Of a stretch of DNA of 64,000 nt, positions 22,046-34,870 are shown piece by piece. The translations under genes were made by a program, and so were the position numbers. The stretch is taken from contig NC_133526.1 of the NCBI RefSeq assembly GCF_048544455.1, positions 3,488,001-3,552,000 on the forward strand, given 5' to 3'. Origin of the DNA: Silene latifolia (lineage: Eukaryota > Streptophyta > Magnoliopsida > Caryophyllales > Caryophyllaceae). Under the pieces are notes generated by a model. The model was not told the DNA's origin, made no database searches, and saw only the letters and a list, made by a program, of their open reading frames with translations. Position 1 is the first letter of the stretch. Each line of letters begins with the position of its first letter.

Positions 22046-24358
22046 ATGTTCTTCCACATAATCCTCGAAAGAAATATGCAGCTTCATCCTCGCCATTTCG
22101 GAGCTCGTCTTCGCGAAAAACTCGTCTCTAAACTCATGAAAGATGTTGAAGGCACTTGCAGGTTTTGATAAACCCTAATTTTTGTATTTTTGCTAGTGTT
22201 TGTTTTTTAATTGATGAAAGTATTAGGAATACAATTGATCTAATTTGGTATTCTAGGTTTCTTTCCTATTTTGATTCTTTGTTGTTATTGAGATTGTTCT
22301 GCTGTTTTTCCTTTCTTCCATAAACCCTAATTTTGTTTGTGTGCTAGTTTTTATAATTAAATTAGTGGTGACACAATTGAACTAACTGGGTTTTCTGGGG
22401 TTTCTTTCAATTATGATTCTTTCTTGTTGTTGACATTGTTCTGAGGTTTTCCTTACTTTTCCAAAACCCTAATTTTTGAACTTCTGTTTGTGTTACTCCC
22501 AATAATTAAACTATTGGGAACACAATTGAGCTAATTGGTTTTTCTGGGTTTCCTTTCGGTTTGGAATTTTTTTTGTTATTTTCCAAAACCCTAATTTTCG
22601 AATTTCAATCAATTTACTGGTATACAGTTAACCTAATTGGGGGTTTCTAAGTTTCCTTCATGTTTGTTGCTTTCCTGTTATTGACATTGTTCTGCAGGAT
22701 TAGCTTTCTTTTCTGAAACCCTAAATTTTGAGCTTCTGTTTGTATGCTAGTAATTTTTAATTAAGTTACTGGATATACAATTGAGCTAATTGGATTTCTG
22801 GTTTCTTCTCCAATTTTGATTGTTTCATGTTATTGACACGGTTATGTATGTTGATTTGATTAAAACAGTGGGCGCCATGGATTCGTGGTGGCGATAATGG
22901 GGATAGAGAATGTTGGTAAAGGTTTGATTAGGGATGGAACCGGATTTGTGACGTTTCCCGTGAAGTATAAATGTGTCGTCTTTAGACCTTTCAAGGGCGA
23001 GATCCTCGAAGCTGTTGTCACCATGGTTAACAAGGTACTGGTATTCGGATGCTACATTCATCGTCTTTGGTGACTGATGTTGTGGATTATGAATAGTTTA
23101 TTGATTCTTGTTGAATTTTGGCAGATGGGTTTCTTCGCTGAGGCCGGTCCTGTGCAGATTTTTGTATCTAATCACGTGAGTGCTTTTTAAGCTTCCTACT
23201 AATTTCTGTTTTGGCAACATTGACTGTCATGGCTCCTAATTGAGCTTCTTTGTTTATTATTTACCATTCTAACCCTAAGTTGTTTGTTAATTTATGGTGT
23301 AGTTGATACCAGATGATATGGAGTTCCAATCTGCTGACACGGCAAACTATACGACTTGATGGCTCGATAAAGATTTGTTTATTTCCTGAATGTTTGATCA
23401 TTATGAATGAGGCGTGCCTTAGTAGATTTACCCGTGTTCTTATGATGGATTTTTGGTTCTTTTTGCGAGTTAAAATTCAAAAGGATAGTGAAGTGCGGCT
23501 AAAGATTATTGGTACTCGTGTAGATGCCACTGAAATTGTATGTTTCTCATTCTCTGAGCGGAACAGTTGCTTGTTTTGTTGCTCTAACAATTTCCTTTCA
23601 GTCTGTTTTAAGAGCCTAGAATTGCCCTGTTCAATTGCTGTAGTTGGTTATTGATAAGATTTTCCGTCTACAAACTTGTCCTTTGGTGGAGTGTCTTCTC
23701 AAAGTGTTTAAGAATTATAATTTAGTGGCTTATTGCACTAATGTTAGGAGTTCGGACCACCTTACAGGGTTTGGATTAGTATGTTGTGGTAGCCTTGACA
23801 ATCAGAAGGTCACCATACATAGTGGGTTTGTTAAATTGGTTGAGTGTAAATTATTACTCGTAGTAATAGAGGTCAAATTGAAGGAATGTAGAGAAATGGT
23901 ACGAGTGGAAATATTAGCGGAAAAATGAAGGGTAGGAAAAATAGTTAGTTACGTCCCCAAAACTATTTCCCATATTTAAGCTTCTATTACCCTATTCCGA
24001 GTAATAACTACCATTTATTCCAAACGAGCCCTAAAATGTAGTGACAAAACTAACGCAAGTGTTAGAAGTCAAACACTGATGTGGAGGGAAAGTACAACAT
24101 TGCGAATTAGAATCTGAGATTACACGACAAATCTCGTCTTTTTTGCTTCACTGTCTAGAATAGTTGAGTTTAATAATCGATTGAGATTCTAATTTGGACG
24201 TTCCCGAGTATTCATAGCATTGAGCTAGTTGGTTGGTATGATCGTGCTGTTTCGTGATCATACTCTTACCAATTTATTTTGACCTTCTACAGTTTTGCAT
24301 CGGTACGATAAAAGACGATTTCTTGGGCGTTATTAGCGACCCTGGCGCTGCATCATAG
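22046..24358 (+). pseudogene. NRPB7: NRPB7-like gene (RNA polymerase II subunit 7), 3' half damaged
   Basis: Exons 22046-22161, 22869-23034, 23125-23175 and the one from 23303 encode MFFHIILERNMQLHPRHFG, then the RNP-like and S1/OB start of RPB7 (GRHGFVVAIMGIENVGKG; GFFAEAGPVQIFVSNHLI). In Pol II, RPB7 pairs with RPB4 in the stalk. After NYTT a TGA (23357-23359) closes the frame at 129 residues; the family is about 176. The rest of the protein is still recognisable: KIQKDSEVRLKIIGTRVDAT at about 23483-23541, and a last exon 24293-24358 coding FCIGTIKDDFLGVISDP. Against the family, two bases seem lost at TT(S)DG, the next donor reads CGATAAAG instead of a GT site, and the following acceptor is off by a base. 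Either a young pseudogene, a gene making a short protein, or local sequence error. Confidence 0.75.
22162..22868 (+). repeat. Five degenerate tandem repeats with telo-boxes in NRPB7 intron 1
   Basis: The intron is made of about five diverged units of 120-150 bases. Each carries AAACCCTAA (at 22170, 22322, 22464, 22586 and 22716), then a TGAGCTAATTGG-like word, TTTCTGGGTTTC and TTGACATTGTTCTG. AAACCCTAA is the plant telo-box, a known promoter element of growth-related genes. Confidence 0.8.
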
Positions 24359-25036
24359 AGACAATCTGCTCTGATATGCCAAGCAATCAAAGTTGAGATC
24401 GTAGCAATCATCCTTAGTGATTTGTATGCTTAAGCAAAAAGTTTAAAGTTTTAAGTGTACTCGGTATTTAAGAAATTACCTTAATTAGAATATGTACTTA
24501 GTTTGATCAATTAAAGTTTAGATGTAATTTTTTTGCAAGCTCTGTTTCTCTTATAAGCTTATACTAAACGGTTTTACTTGTGTGACTAATGAATTATCAG
24601 TAATTATTCAAGTTGGTTGTAAGTGAGACGGTCTCATACTAGATGAATAATTGTGTTAGCTAATCTATTGAAGAATTTACAGAAGCTAATCTACAAAAAT
24701 CCTAATAAACTCCCTAAAGATCACAGCTTTATGAAAAGTTGTCAACAATGAATGTAAACAACAGAAGCTCAAAATAGTTCGACGACATCGTCCGCAAAAG
24801 CTAATCCAAACAACTTCAAACAAACCACCATATAATCAAAGCTCCACTGTAAAAAAAAAAAATAAAAAAAAAAAAAAAAAAAAATAAATAAAAAAATAAA
24901 TAAATAATCAAAGCTCCATTGTACAAAAAAGCATAATAATTTTTTTTATAAATTTGATTACTACACAAAAGTACAAGACTTGTTGCAATATTTTTTTACA
25001 ATTTCGATAACAAAATAAACAAATACGGAGTACTTT

Positions 25037-25607
25037 CTAATTAACTAGCAAGTCTTGCAAAAGACTTGTATCAGGAACATCAACTTCTATTCCAAAACCG
25101 TTATTAATCAAATCACCGAGATCAAAATCAAAATCGAAATCAGAACCAAATTGATCGTCATTCAAGCTTCCATCAAACACGTCATCAAAGTCGAGATCAT
25201 CTAATCCAAGTCCGTCATTACTCATCGAGAAATCAGGTTTAATATCATCAATAATAGTCGAAATATCTTCGTTTCTTGACCTTTCCAATGTTTGATTAAA
25301 GCTATCAACCGTCGAACCAACTTCATTCTGTAACCGCTCCAACGCAACCTTATACTCCTCAAGCTCGCTTAACCCGAGTTTATCAACTTCCACCTCGTCC
25401 CACCAAAACCCGCCACAATTAACACCGTCATTAGAACCAGAACAATTAAGATAACGTTCTAGGACGTAATCGGGATTAGGATTACCATAAAAAAAACAAT
25501 TACCAGCTTCAGAGAAAGTAATTAAAGCAATTTCAGAACCATATTTATGACACAATTCATCACACTTGTCTATTTGTTTTCTTTGTTACATCAATCTTTT
25601 TCGACAT
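25037..25607 (-). pseudogene. Type I (M-alpha) MADS-box pseudogene, copy 2
   Basis: The main open frame 25555-25037 differs from copy 1 at seven bases over about 519: five change the residue (for example FSYG to FFYG and EEFK to EEYK) and two are silent. This ratio is close to what no selection would give. The upstream start (ATG at 25607, MSKKIDVTKKTNRQV then a stop) is shorter than in copy 1 by six codons, and the same part of the DNA-binding helix is missing. No ATG opens the long frame. Probably dead in both copies. Confidence 0.8.
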
Positions 25608-25726
25608 CGATGTGATTACTCCAAGCTCCTCCACTGATGAAAATTAACAAGTACGTAAGAAATTAAAGTGTTTGTTTAGCAAGACCGTCTTTCACAAGTA
25701 TTCTTACGATAATATATAAGGGTCTG

Positions 25727-26003
25727 TGATACACACCGAAACATTAGGAAGGGTAGTTTAGTAATTTTGCCTTTGTTTCTTATTCTTCAAGTCATTATGT
25801 GCTATAAAAGGGCACTAGTTTATGTGTAATAATCAATCAATGAAAATTATGAATGTACTTATGAGATTTATCTCATTTGTCTTAATGGAATCTAGGTGAT
25901 TTATTCACTACAATTCTATTATTGGGGTAGTCTATCGATCTTTAAGATCGAACAACTGCAATTCTATCCTTCCTATTTTCCGTCTTAATTTAGATCGCAT
26001 CAA
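25727..26003 (+). mobile_element. Solo LTR (family L1), copy 1
   Basis: Begins TGATACACA, ends GCATCA, with a TATAAAAGGGC promoter block near 25803. GTCTG occurs directly left (25722-25726) and just right (26004-26008). Same family as 40100-40361. Present only in this copy of the segmental duplication, so younger than it. Confidence 0.8.
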
Positions 26004-26160
26004 GTCTGACTTAATGTTTATTTCAATTTGAAAAACTTTCCAAAATTAAGTCAGAGAATATATTTACGAAATTTGGTAAACTAAATTAACGGTAATATTT
26101 ACAATTTCTCGAGTTTTATGTTTAGGTCGTTAACGCAATAGTTAACGGTAATATTTGCGC

Positions 26161-27220
26161 TCTCACAATTTACAGCGTAGGTTTTCAAAATTACAGCGTG
26201 GTCTAGGAGTATATTGTAGTCTCTATGTTTGACTTTTCTCGGGGATTTTTTGCCGTTTTTTTCATCATCTTATAGGGACAATTTTAAGATATTTTTATGT
26301 CCCTCATAGCTCATCTTTAAAAATATGATCACAATTTTTTTAAAAAGTAGTAATATTTTTTTTTTAAAGATGCTTCGTTCGTCACTTTATTTTTTCAATA
26401 ATGAATCCATGGAATGACATGCTTACTTAAATACAAACACCTATTTGAGGAGCCATCTCTCTAAAATTCTCTCTCAAAAATTATAAAAAAACCCTCCATC
26501 AAATTATCTGAGGGCTCCATCGATTATCAATCGATCGATGGTAAACCCCAAAATTGTTTCAAATTTTAATCAATAGTATGTATACCTATTTTCTATTCAA
26601 TAAGTGTCTCCCTTTTGGTGAGAATCGTTTTTCCATCCCTTATTTCGGGGGTTTTCCATTTATTCGTGGTTTTAGTTTCATCGTAATATAGTCGTCGGGA
26701 GTAGTTCGTTGATGGTTTTGCGGCGTGTTCTTTCAAAGGGTAAAAGTGATTTGTCAACGATCTTTGGAACCAGGTCAGTAAATTTTATCTCATAAATCAA
26801 ACGAAGGATCCCAAAAGCTACATGAAGATAGCGATAATAGGACGAGTAATTGTCGAATCTTTGTTTTGAGATCCCTAGTTTATAAGAAAATTATTTTTCT
26901 TTGGTTTCCATTAGATTTGTTTTCGATTATAGTTATTCTTTGTAAGTGCCGTATGGCGTTCTATTAATGAATTGTTCTTTTTCTCAAAAAAAAAATAATG
27001 AATCCATGGATAACAAAGCTATCCAAGCTCGAACATCTCTTACAGGGACAAAGCCAAGATAAAATTATAGGCGGGGCTAAATTTTATCGTTGTTTACATA
27101 CCTGTTTTAAAGCAAAACATTATATATTCATTTCGCAAACCAAAAATTATACACATACAATGAAAGAGTTAACATTAAACACTTAACCGAGTATAAATGT
27201 ATTGGTGAAATATATATAGG
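26161..27220. other. Spacer without a recognised gene
   Basis: AT-rich sequence. TCGATTATCAATCGATCGAT near 26520 is palindromic. A stretch 26640-26990 with a TTGTTTTCGATTATAG-like leader and a final A-run (26985-26997) resembles a retroposed 3' end, possibly a LINE tail. I see no gene I can support. Confidence 0.35.
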
Positions 27221-27412
27221 GGTCGTTTGGTTGCCCACTAAATTACACAGGAACTTTAATTCATGTGAATTGCAAAATGGGTAGGTTGTTTGGTTACCCC
27301 AATTCACATGAATTGGAATTGGAACTTCCCATGAATTTCAATTCCTCCATAATGGAGGAAGTTGCTTACCTAGATCCCCTAGGTAAGTGGGAATACCTAC
27401 ATGAATTACTAT
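27221..27412. mobile_element. Possible MITE end (GGGGTCGTTTGGTT) split by the Copia element
   Basis: Starts GGGGTCGTTTGGTTGCC, a Harbinger/hAT-like end, with inner palindromes (CCTAGATCCCCTAGG; TTCCTCCATAATGGAGGAA). No matching right end was found. Confidence 0.4.
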
Positions 27413-29400
27413 GGAAAGATGATGCTAAATACAGAGAATGAGAAGCATGGTGAAGCTGAAATCAATGGTGCAACAAATATTGTCACTGCAGGGAATTGCA
27501 GTACTGATTGGCACACAATGCAGAGAGGTACAAATCAGAAATACAGGACCACTGAGTCACCAGCTAATACACAAGCAGATTGGTGGAAATAGTATGTAGT
27601 AGCTGTCATATTGTATTTTGTTTTATTAGTGAGTCACTATTCTAATCACCTTGGAAATCAAGAATGCTCTCAATATAAATATAGAGACATTCACCTATTG
27701 TATGAATCATCACAAAATGATCAATGAAATCTGAGTAAATAAAACTCAAAATTATTTTCTTCTATTTTCCATCTATTTCACAATTCTTCATGGTATCTTG
27801 AGTCAGTTTGTTTTTCCGCATAAATAATCAAACCAAATTAACAAAATTAAAATCCTAAAAACCATAATGCCAGAAACTGGAGGAACTCCTCCAACTTTTA
27901 ATCCTCAACCTGGAGATCCTCTTTGTATGTCACCTAATGAACTTCCTGCTATGCAACTCACAAATGAACCATTCAATGGAAATAATTTTCTTCATTGGAG
28001 CAGAGGTGTGAGGCTAGCATTGGGAGCCAAGGTGAAACTAGGGTTCATTAATGGAACCTGTAAGAAACCTCCTGAATCAGAAACAGTGAAGTCTGAACTT
28101 TGGATGAGGTGTGATTACATGATAAGATGCTGGTTGCTGCACTCAATGACGGCCAGGATTGCTGCTGGTTTTATGTCCATGACATCTGCTAAGGTCCTAT
28201 GGGATGAAGTGGTTGAAAGGTATGGCCAAGCTAATGGGCTTCTTTTGTATCAACTCAAGAAGGAGCTTGGAAACACTACACAGAATAACCTACCTATGGC
28301 AGAGTATTACACAAAACTCAGGGTTTTATGGGATGAAATTGAAGATATTGAAGGTATACCTGATTACACATGTGGAGTTCTCAGCACATGTAGCTGCAAC
28401 ATCATCAAAAGGCTGGTGGATGCACAAGCAAGAAACAAAACCATACAATTTCTCATGGGTGTCAACGATGGGTATGATACTCTTAGAGGAAATCTTCTAT
28501 CCATGGAGCCAATGCTGCCAGTAAACAAAGCTTTTTCCATGATGCTTCAAGCTGAACAACAAAAGACAGCTTCTTCCTTAATGACTCAAGAAGTGGGAGA
28601 ATTTGCTGTCAACCGGCCAAGTTTTGGAGAAAATCAAAAATTCAAACCTAAAGAAGAATACAATTACAAGAAAGGAAAGCTTGATAGAGAGGAAAGGCAG
28701 AAACTTTTCTGCAACAGATGTCAAAGGACTGGTCACACTGATGACACCTGCATCATCTGCTCTGTCTGTGGCAAAGGTGGACACACTATCAAGACCTGCT
28801 ATGACATTCATGGGTATCCCAACAACAATACCAAGATGAACAAAGAGGGAAAGTCAGGAATGCGGGTCAAATATGCTGCAAATGTCTCAGAATGCAAGAA
28901 TCCTGACACACAGATGCAGGACAACCCACTGGAGTATACCGGAGCCAACAGCCATGAGTCAAGTCATCACAGTAGTGGCTCTTCTGGTAGTCATTCAGAG
29001 TCTCAGGGGGATAACAATCTTGCTCAGGCAGTTGCACAAGAGTTGGCCAGAATTTGGAAAGTAAAACAACCTATGTATGAGAACACCAGCAGCACCAACA
29101 TGAATATGAACTTTGCAGGTACATGCATAGCATCCTTGGTTCAAACCACTGATATTTTGAATGATAATAACTTGTGGATTATTGATACTGGGGCTACAGA
29201 TCATATGTGCACAAATTTATCTGCATTTATTGACATGAGGACATTAAATGAACCCATATTCATTAGTTTGCCTGATGGAAGAATGAAATTGGTAGACCAA
29301 ATAGGGGCTGTCAAGGTTAATAAGGCATTAACTTTACATAATGTGCTATATGTAAAGGGAATTAAACATAACCTTTTATCTGTGGGACAGTTGTTACATG

Positions 29401-31833
29401 TGTGGACAGCGGGCCGCCCACGGGGGCGCTTGGGTTGGAAAAGAGAAACAAGCGTTTGCATTTTTGTATGGAGTCGCCACCAATTTTTATGGGAAATTGG
29501 AACCGTTCGAATACCTCGTGTCATGTCAAGACACAAAGTAAAGACATGAACACTAAGCAATCGTTACCCTTAGCATTCTATGTCTAGAATGACTCTCGTG
29601 GATGCCAATGAACACGGGTGCTCACGGAGATCTGGAGTAAGGGGTGAGGGTACGTATTAGGAAGCTCTTTTGATCGAACACCTAATCCCGCCCGCCTCGA
29701 TAGCGGCCTCTACTAATGATTAGGGAAGTTATTCGTACTTGATATATCGTCGATTGTATGCATGCAATGCAACATCCAAGTTTTAATCCTAACATGTGAA
29801 GAATTAACTAAGTCGGTGGACAATTAGTTTAGCATACAATTTGGTCAAAATAGGGATTTAATGCTTATTTACATATGAGAGCATTCAAGCAATAAAAGAA
29901 ATACAATAATTATAAATTACAATAATGAAAATTACAATAATTACAACGGATTAGGCGATTTATGTCAAAAATACCTTTAAAACGGATAATTTGAGAAAAA
30001 GAATAAAAGAAATAAAATAAACGAACAGGAATTAGCGATATTACGGATAATAGTTAATTAATTACGTAATTAATTAAACTAAGTCAAGGCAGAAACGGAG
30101 TTCAGGGACAGAACTCAGCCAGGAACAGGCGCAGCAGAGCTGCGTCCTTTGAATAAAAGCGACGACGCGCTGCGTCCTGTTCCTTGGCTCGATCCCGCCG
30201 TGAAGCCGTAATTTCAAGCTGTTAATGCTAATTGGTAAATTTAATGATGGATTAAATTATGTACTCGGATGAAAGTGATTATCATGTTATTTAGCATATG
30301 AAGGGGTCATAAAACCAGTACAATATGAATGAGACGGATGCAAACGAATTAATACAAGATGGAATAATGACAGAAGTGAAAAATATTAATGAGTCCGACA
30401 AATTAAATCAATTGATTAGGTTAGATATGATGGATTAATGACGAATATATGATGAACATGTGAATAAACAGATGAAAACTATATCAAAGACGAATTCCAG
30501 AAACTCAATATGAACAAATTGAACTTCCGCAACCCGGAATTGAATTTAATGACGAAAACCCGCAAATATTGGATTATAAGGGATTTAAGTCGGACTAATA
30601 ATGAATTAAGCGTGTGAACGAATTATATACAATATACATGTGAATTACTAGTGATGATTATCAAAGAATTGACGAAAACAAATAAGAACAAATAAGGACA
30701 ACGAACTAACAGAGGACGAGGAAGAAGAAAGGAAGCGAGAATCTGCGCGGCCCTCACGAAGAGGCGCAGCAGAATCAAGCTCTTTCAAGAGGCGCAGCGA
30801 TTCTTTGCGTCCTTTCTCAACGTCTGTCTACTGGAAATCCGTAAAAAGAGATTTTTAAAGACGGTTTTAGAAATCGGTTTTAATTGGTATTTTCGACATA
30901 AACCTTACATCAATTGGTACAATAAGTAAATACAATAAATAAAAGAAGGATTTACACCCTCAGACTTACATGTTGACGAAACGAGAAGGACTAAAATATC
31001 GATTAGTGATGCTCGACGCGAATGCAAAGAAAGTGCCCTCGTAAGAGGAAAACGATTAATTAATTAAGTTGATTGATGTGTAGTTGGTCAAATTGGTCGG
31101 TCATGCAACGGAGAGGCTGGTACCAGGAAGGATCCGAGCTTACGTGGTCGAAAGTTCAAGCACGTAGGCGCCAAAAAGTAAGAACAAAGTCTAGAATGCA
31201 AAGGGAGAAGAGAAGGGCGGACACTCGCGTGAGAAATATGAGGAGCGAAGGCTCCTATTTATACTAATCACACGGAGGAAATAGGGTTTCGGAGACTCTT
31301 TGGAAGTGAATCTCGGAAAGATATGAAAAAGATACGTGAAACATGCGAGAAAGGGCACTGGAAGAGGCGCAGCGAGCCCATGCGTCTCTTGGAAGAGGCG
31401 CAGAACCTGCTGCGTCTGTTCCCAAGGAGTTTCCTCCTGCAGAAGAAAGATCTCCGTGTTTGAGTTATGGTAGGACGGAAATAATTCGATTTTCCTTAAA
31501 ATATTATGTGAATATTACGGGAAATTGTTTACTAAAAGATAAAATTTATGAAATATGGAATAGAAATATCCGGAACATTCCGTAACATTCGACTTCTGGA
31601 TTTAACGGTTATTAGAAAATGGAGACGGTTTTAGGCCCGGACTCCGAATGTACTCTAATTACTGTCAAAACGACCGTATCGGGACGTAGATGACGACTAA
31701 GAGGTAGACATTAATATTTGAGCAATCACTTGACGATAATCTTACGAACTGTCATAAATCGTTCCGCGAATCAAACATGCGGCCCAATCATCACCGGGTG
31801 GTTTGCGAGGGGTGCAGAAATGAGGTATCTACA
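29401..31833 (+). mobile_element. Large solo LTR (2.4 kb) inserted in the Copia element
   Basis: Starts TGTGGACAG, ends TATCTACA, flanked by the five-base duplication ACATG (29396-29400, 31834-31838). Early sequence GGAGTCGCCACCAATTT is typical of a widespread plant LTR family, probably Gypsy. Several copies of GAGGCGCAGC...TGCGTC occur at about 30120-31420. No internal genes, so recombination between LTRs is inferred. Confidence 0.88.
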
Positions 31834-32245
31834 ACATGATACCAATTTAGAGGTCAAAATTAATGATATGGAATGTATGTTTCAGGACCACATCACTAAG
31901 GAAGTAGTGGCCTATGGGAGAAAGATACAAGGGCTTTATAGATTGAGAGCAGGAAACAACCTTCTTGAAGAAAATGCTAGTTTTTCTATGTTTTCAAATA
32001 AGTGTAGAAGAGTATCTAGTAGTAGTAATGTTGAAATAAGGCATTCAGACCTTCATGTAATGCATGCTAGACTTGGGCACACATCCTTGAGCAAAATGAA
32101 ATATATTTCTGTTTGTGGTTGCAAATCATTAAGTGTGTTTCCTTGCAATATTTGTTCTTTTGCAAAACATCACAACTTACCCTTTTCATTGAGTGAAAAC
32201 ATAGCTGATAAACCTTTCAAACTTGTCCACATGGATCTATGGGGT

Positions 32246-32782
32246 TAGGGATGTCAATTTCACCCGCATCCATCAAAACCCGATCCACCCGATCCTAAAA
32301 GATGGATGAAAACCCGATTTAAATGGATGGTGGATGGATGACGGATGAAACGGATGTGGATGACGGATGGGTTGGATGAAGAAATTCCACCCGCCATCCA
32401 TCCATCACCCGATTTTATTATTTTTTATTTAATTTTTTTTACATATAACACATTATTAAGATATAAAATATTTAAATTTTCATATTTTTCTACTCTCAAT
32501 ATAAATATTTTGTAAGCCTACCCACTAGAAAGTTAAACTAAATTAATTATCTAACTTTATTTTTGTAGAGAAAAAAAAAATCATCATTTTTTAAACTTGA
32601 AATTATAAATGCACAACACCCGTTTATCACCCGATCCACCCGTTTCATCCATGGATGATGGATGGATGGATGACGGATGATATGTTTCACGGATGACGGA
32701 CGGGTTGGATGAGATTTTAAAAAGACGGATGGATGACGGATGAGGCTTCACCCGACCCGAACCCGATCCATTGACATCCCTA
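32246..32782. mobile_element. hAT-type MITE inserted in the Copia element
   Basis: Ends TAGGGATGTCAAT and ATTGACATCCCTA, with a perfect eight-base target duplication TATGGGGT (32238-32245, 32783-32790). The interior is made of GGATGGATGACGGATG-like repeats in both orientations and can fold back. No transposase. Confidence 0.93.
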
Positions 32783-34870
32783 TATGGGGTCCATACCACA
32801 TTCTTAACATTTCAGGAGCCTCATATTTCTTGACTGTGCTTGATGATCATACTAGAGTAACATGGACTTACTTGCTTCAAAATAAACAGCAAGTTAAGGA
32901 GACTGTTTCATCTTTTCTATCATATGCTGAAAACCAATTTAACAGTAAAATCAAACACATTAGGACTGACAATGGAACTGAAATTGTCAATCATGAATGC
33001 TCAAGCATATTCAGAGAAAAAGGGATAATGCACCAAAAATCTTTACCTGGTAACCCTCAACAAAATGGTAGGGTTGAAAGAAAACATAGACATCTCCTAG
33101 AAACTGCTAGAGCCATGAGATTACATGCTAATTTGCCAAAGAGATTTTGGGGAGAGTGTATTTTGGCAGCAACACATGTGATTAACTTGTTGCCAAGCAA
33201 GGTAATTGGCTGGAAAACCCCTTTTGAGAAGCTCATGGGAAAACAGCCAGATTATTCACACCTCAGGATAATTGGTTGTGAATGTTTTGCATCAAAACCC
33301 GAGCCTAAAAGGGATAAGTTTAATCCCAAATCACACAGATGCATCTTGTTGGGATACCCCTATGCTCAAAAGGGATACAAAGTCTATGATCTAAAGGAAC
33401 AAATGTGCTTTCTGAGTAGAGATGTTACATTTAATGAGAACATATTTCCTTACATGAATGAGAATACTCAGAGTAGCAAAAATATTCACAGCATACCCTT
33501 GACCAACTTTGAAGAAGATGAGGGCTATGTTGAAGAGATAGAGGAGTATATCAATGATAATGGTAGTAATACAAGGGACATCACTACCACTACTCAAGGG
33601 TTGAAACACTCAGAAGAACTTGTCAGGCCTAGTAGGGTCATGACAAGGAGCACTAATGTTCCAAGCAGATTTCAAGATTTTGAGTTAACATCTTTGCCAA
33701 GCAGAACAGCAGTTCAAGAAAATGATAATACTGCTATTAATCAAGAAAGCAGTGTTAATAATGTTCACACTATCAAGGAGCCATCAACCTATGAGGAGGC
33801 CTGTCAAGATTCCAAATGGATAAAGGCCATGGAAGATGAAGTAAAGGCACTAGAAGGAAATCACACATAGGAGATAATGGAACTACCACCAGGGGAAAAG
33901 GCCATAGGATCTAAGTGGGTTTACAAAATAAAATTCAGACGTAATGGTGAAGTTGAGAGACTCAAAGCCAGGTTGGTTGCCAAAGGGTACAACCAAATCA
34001 AAGGGAAGGATTACAAACACACCTTCTCTCCTGTGGCCAAATTTGCCACTGTAAGAGTTCTCATGAGTGTGGCAGCTTCAAAGAATTGGGCACTGCATCA
34101 GTTAGACATCAACAATGCCTTCCTCCATGGCTTCTTGGAGGAAGAAGTCTACATGAAGGTTCCAGAAGGCTATGAAGTCAGGGGCAGGAATCCAGTTTGT
34201 AAGTTAAAAAGGTCCATCTATGGCTTGAAACAAGCATCAAGGCAGTGGAATGTGGAATTGACCAAATTCCTGTCACAGCTAGGATATGTTCAGTCCAAAC
34301 ATGACTATTCTATGTTCACTCATAAAACAGCTGATCTAATCACCATAGTTCTGGTCTATGTTGATGATTTGATCATAACAGGAAACAATGCGGTGCAAAT
34401 TAAGAATACCAAAGCTGCTTTGCATGAAGCTTACACCATCAAAGATCTTGGTTATATGAAATATTTCTTGGGATTAGAAGTCACAAGAAATGAAGATGGA
34501 ATACTTCTCAATCAAAAAAAATACATCCAAGACATCCTTACTAACACAGGGATGATACACTGCAAACCAGCCAAATTTCCCTTAGCAAAGGGGTTAAAAT
34601 TGTCCATAGATCAAGACGGAGTTCTTGAGAATCCTGAAAGATACAGAAGGATTATTGGGAAATTGTTGTATCTCAATCTAACAAGACCAGACTTATCTTA
34701 TGCTGTTCAGCAATTAAGTCAATTCATGTGTGAGCCTAAGGAACCTCATTTTCAAGCAGCTTTGCACATCCTGAAATACTTGAAAGGTACCATGGATATG
34801 GGGTTGTTTTATTCATCAAAGTCAGAACCACAACTCATAGGATATTGTGATGCAGACTGGGGGACATGTG

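Larger units (their letters stand above)
24548..26160. repeat. Segmental duplication, copy 2
   Basis: Counterpart of 18145-20140, lying on the other side of NRPB7 and in the same orientation. It preserves the empty site of the TRIM-like element and holds a solo LTR (25727-26003) that copy 1 lacks. Extra A-rich low-complexity sequence lies at 24850-24905. Confidence 0.9.
27413..34870 (+). mobile_element. Ty1/Copia LTR retrotransposon, broken, with two nested insertions
   Basis: A fossil in plus orientation. Parts: probable 5' LTR to about 27790 (TATA-like block near 27677; 5' limit uncertain), a primer-site-like TGGTATCTTGAG, a gag and protease region 27867-29400 with a double CCHC zinc knuckle (CNRCQRTGH, CSVCGKGGH) and DTGATDH, the pre-integrase part 31834-32245, the integrase core 32783 onward, and reverse transcriptase with YVDDL near 34360 continuing into RNase H. 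No 3' LTR is seen. It is broken: two later insertions interrupt it and I see a few further breaks. Moderately old, since two element types have landed inside it. Confidence 0.9.

Noticed and set aside
23357-23560. A U12 intron as the explanation for the odd NRPB7 donor
   Set aside because: CGATAAAG does not fit ATATCCTT or GTATCCTT, and no U12 branch motif precedes the next exon.
31073-31585. Frames in the large solo LTR
   Set aside because: They are LTR sequence with repeated GAGGCGCAGC words and no domain.
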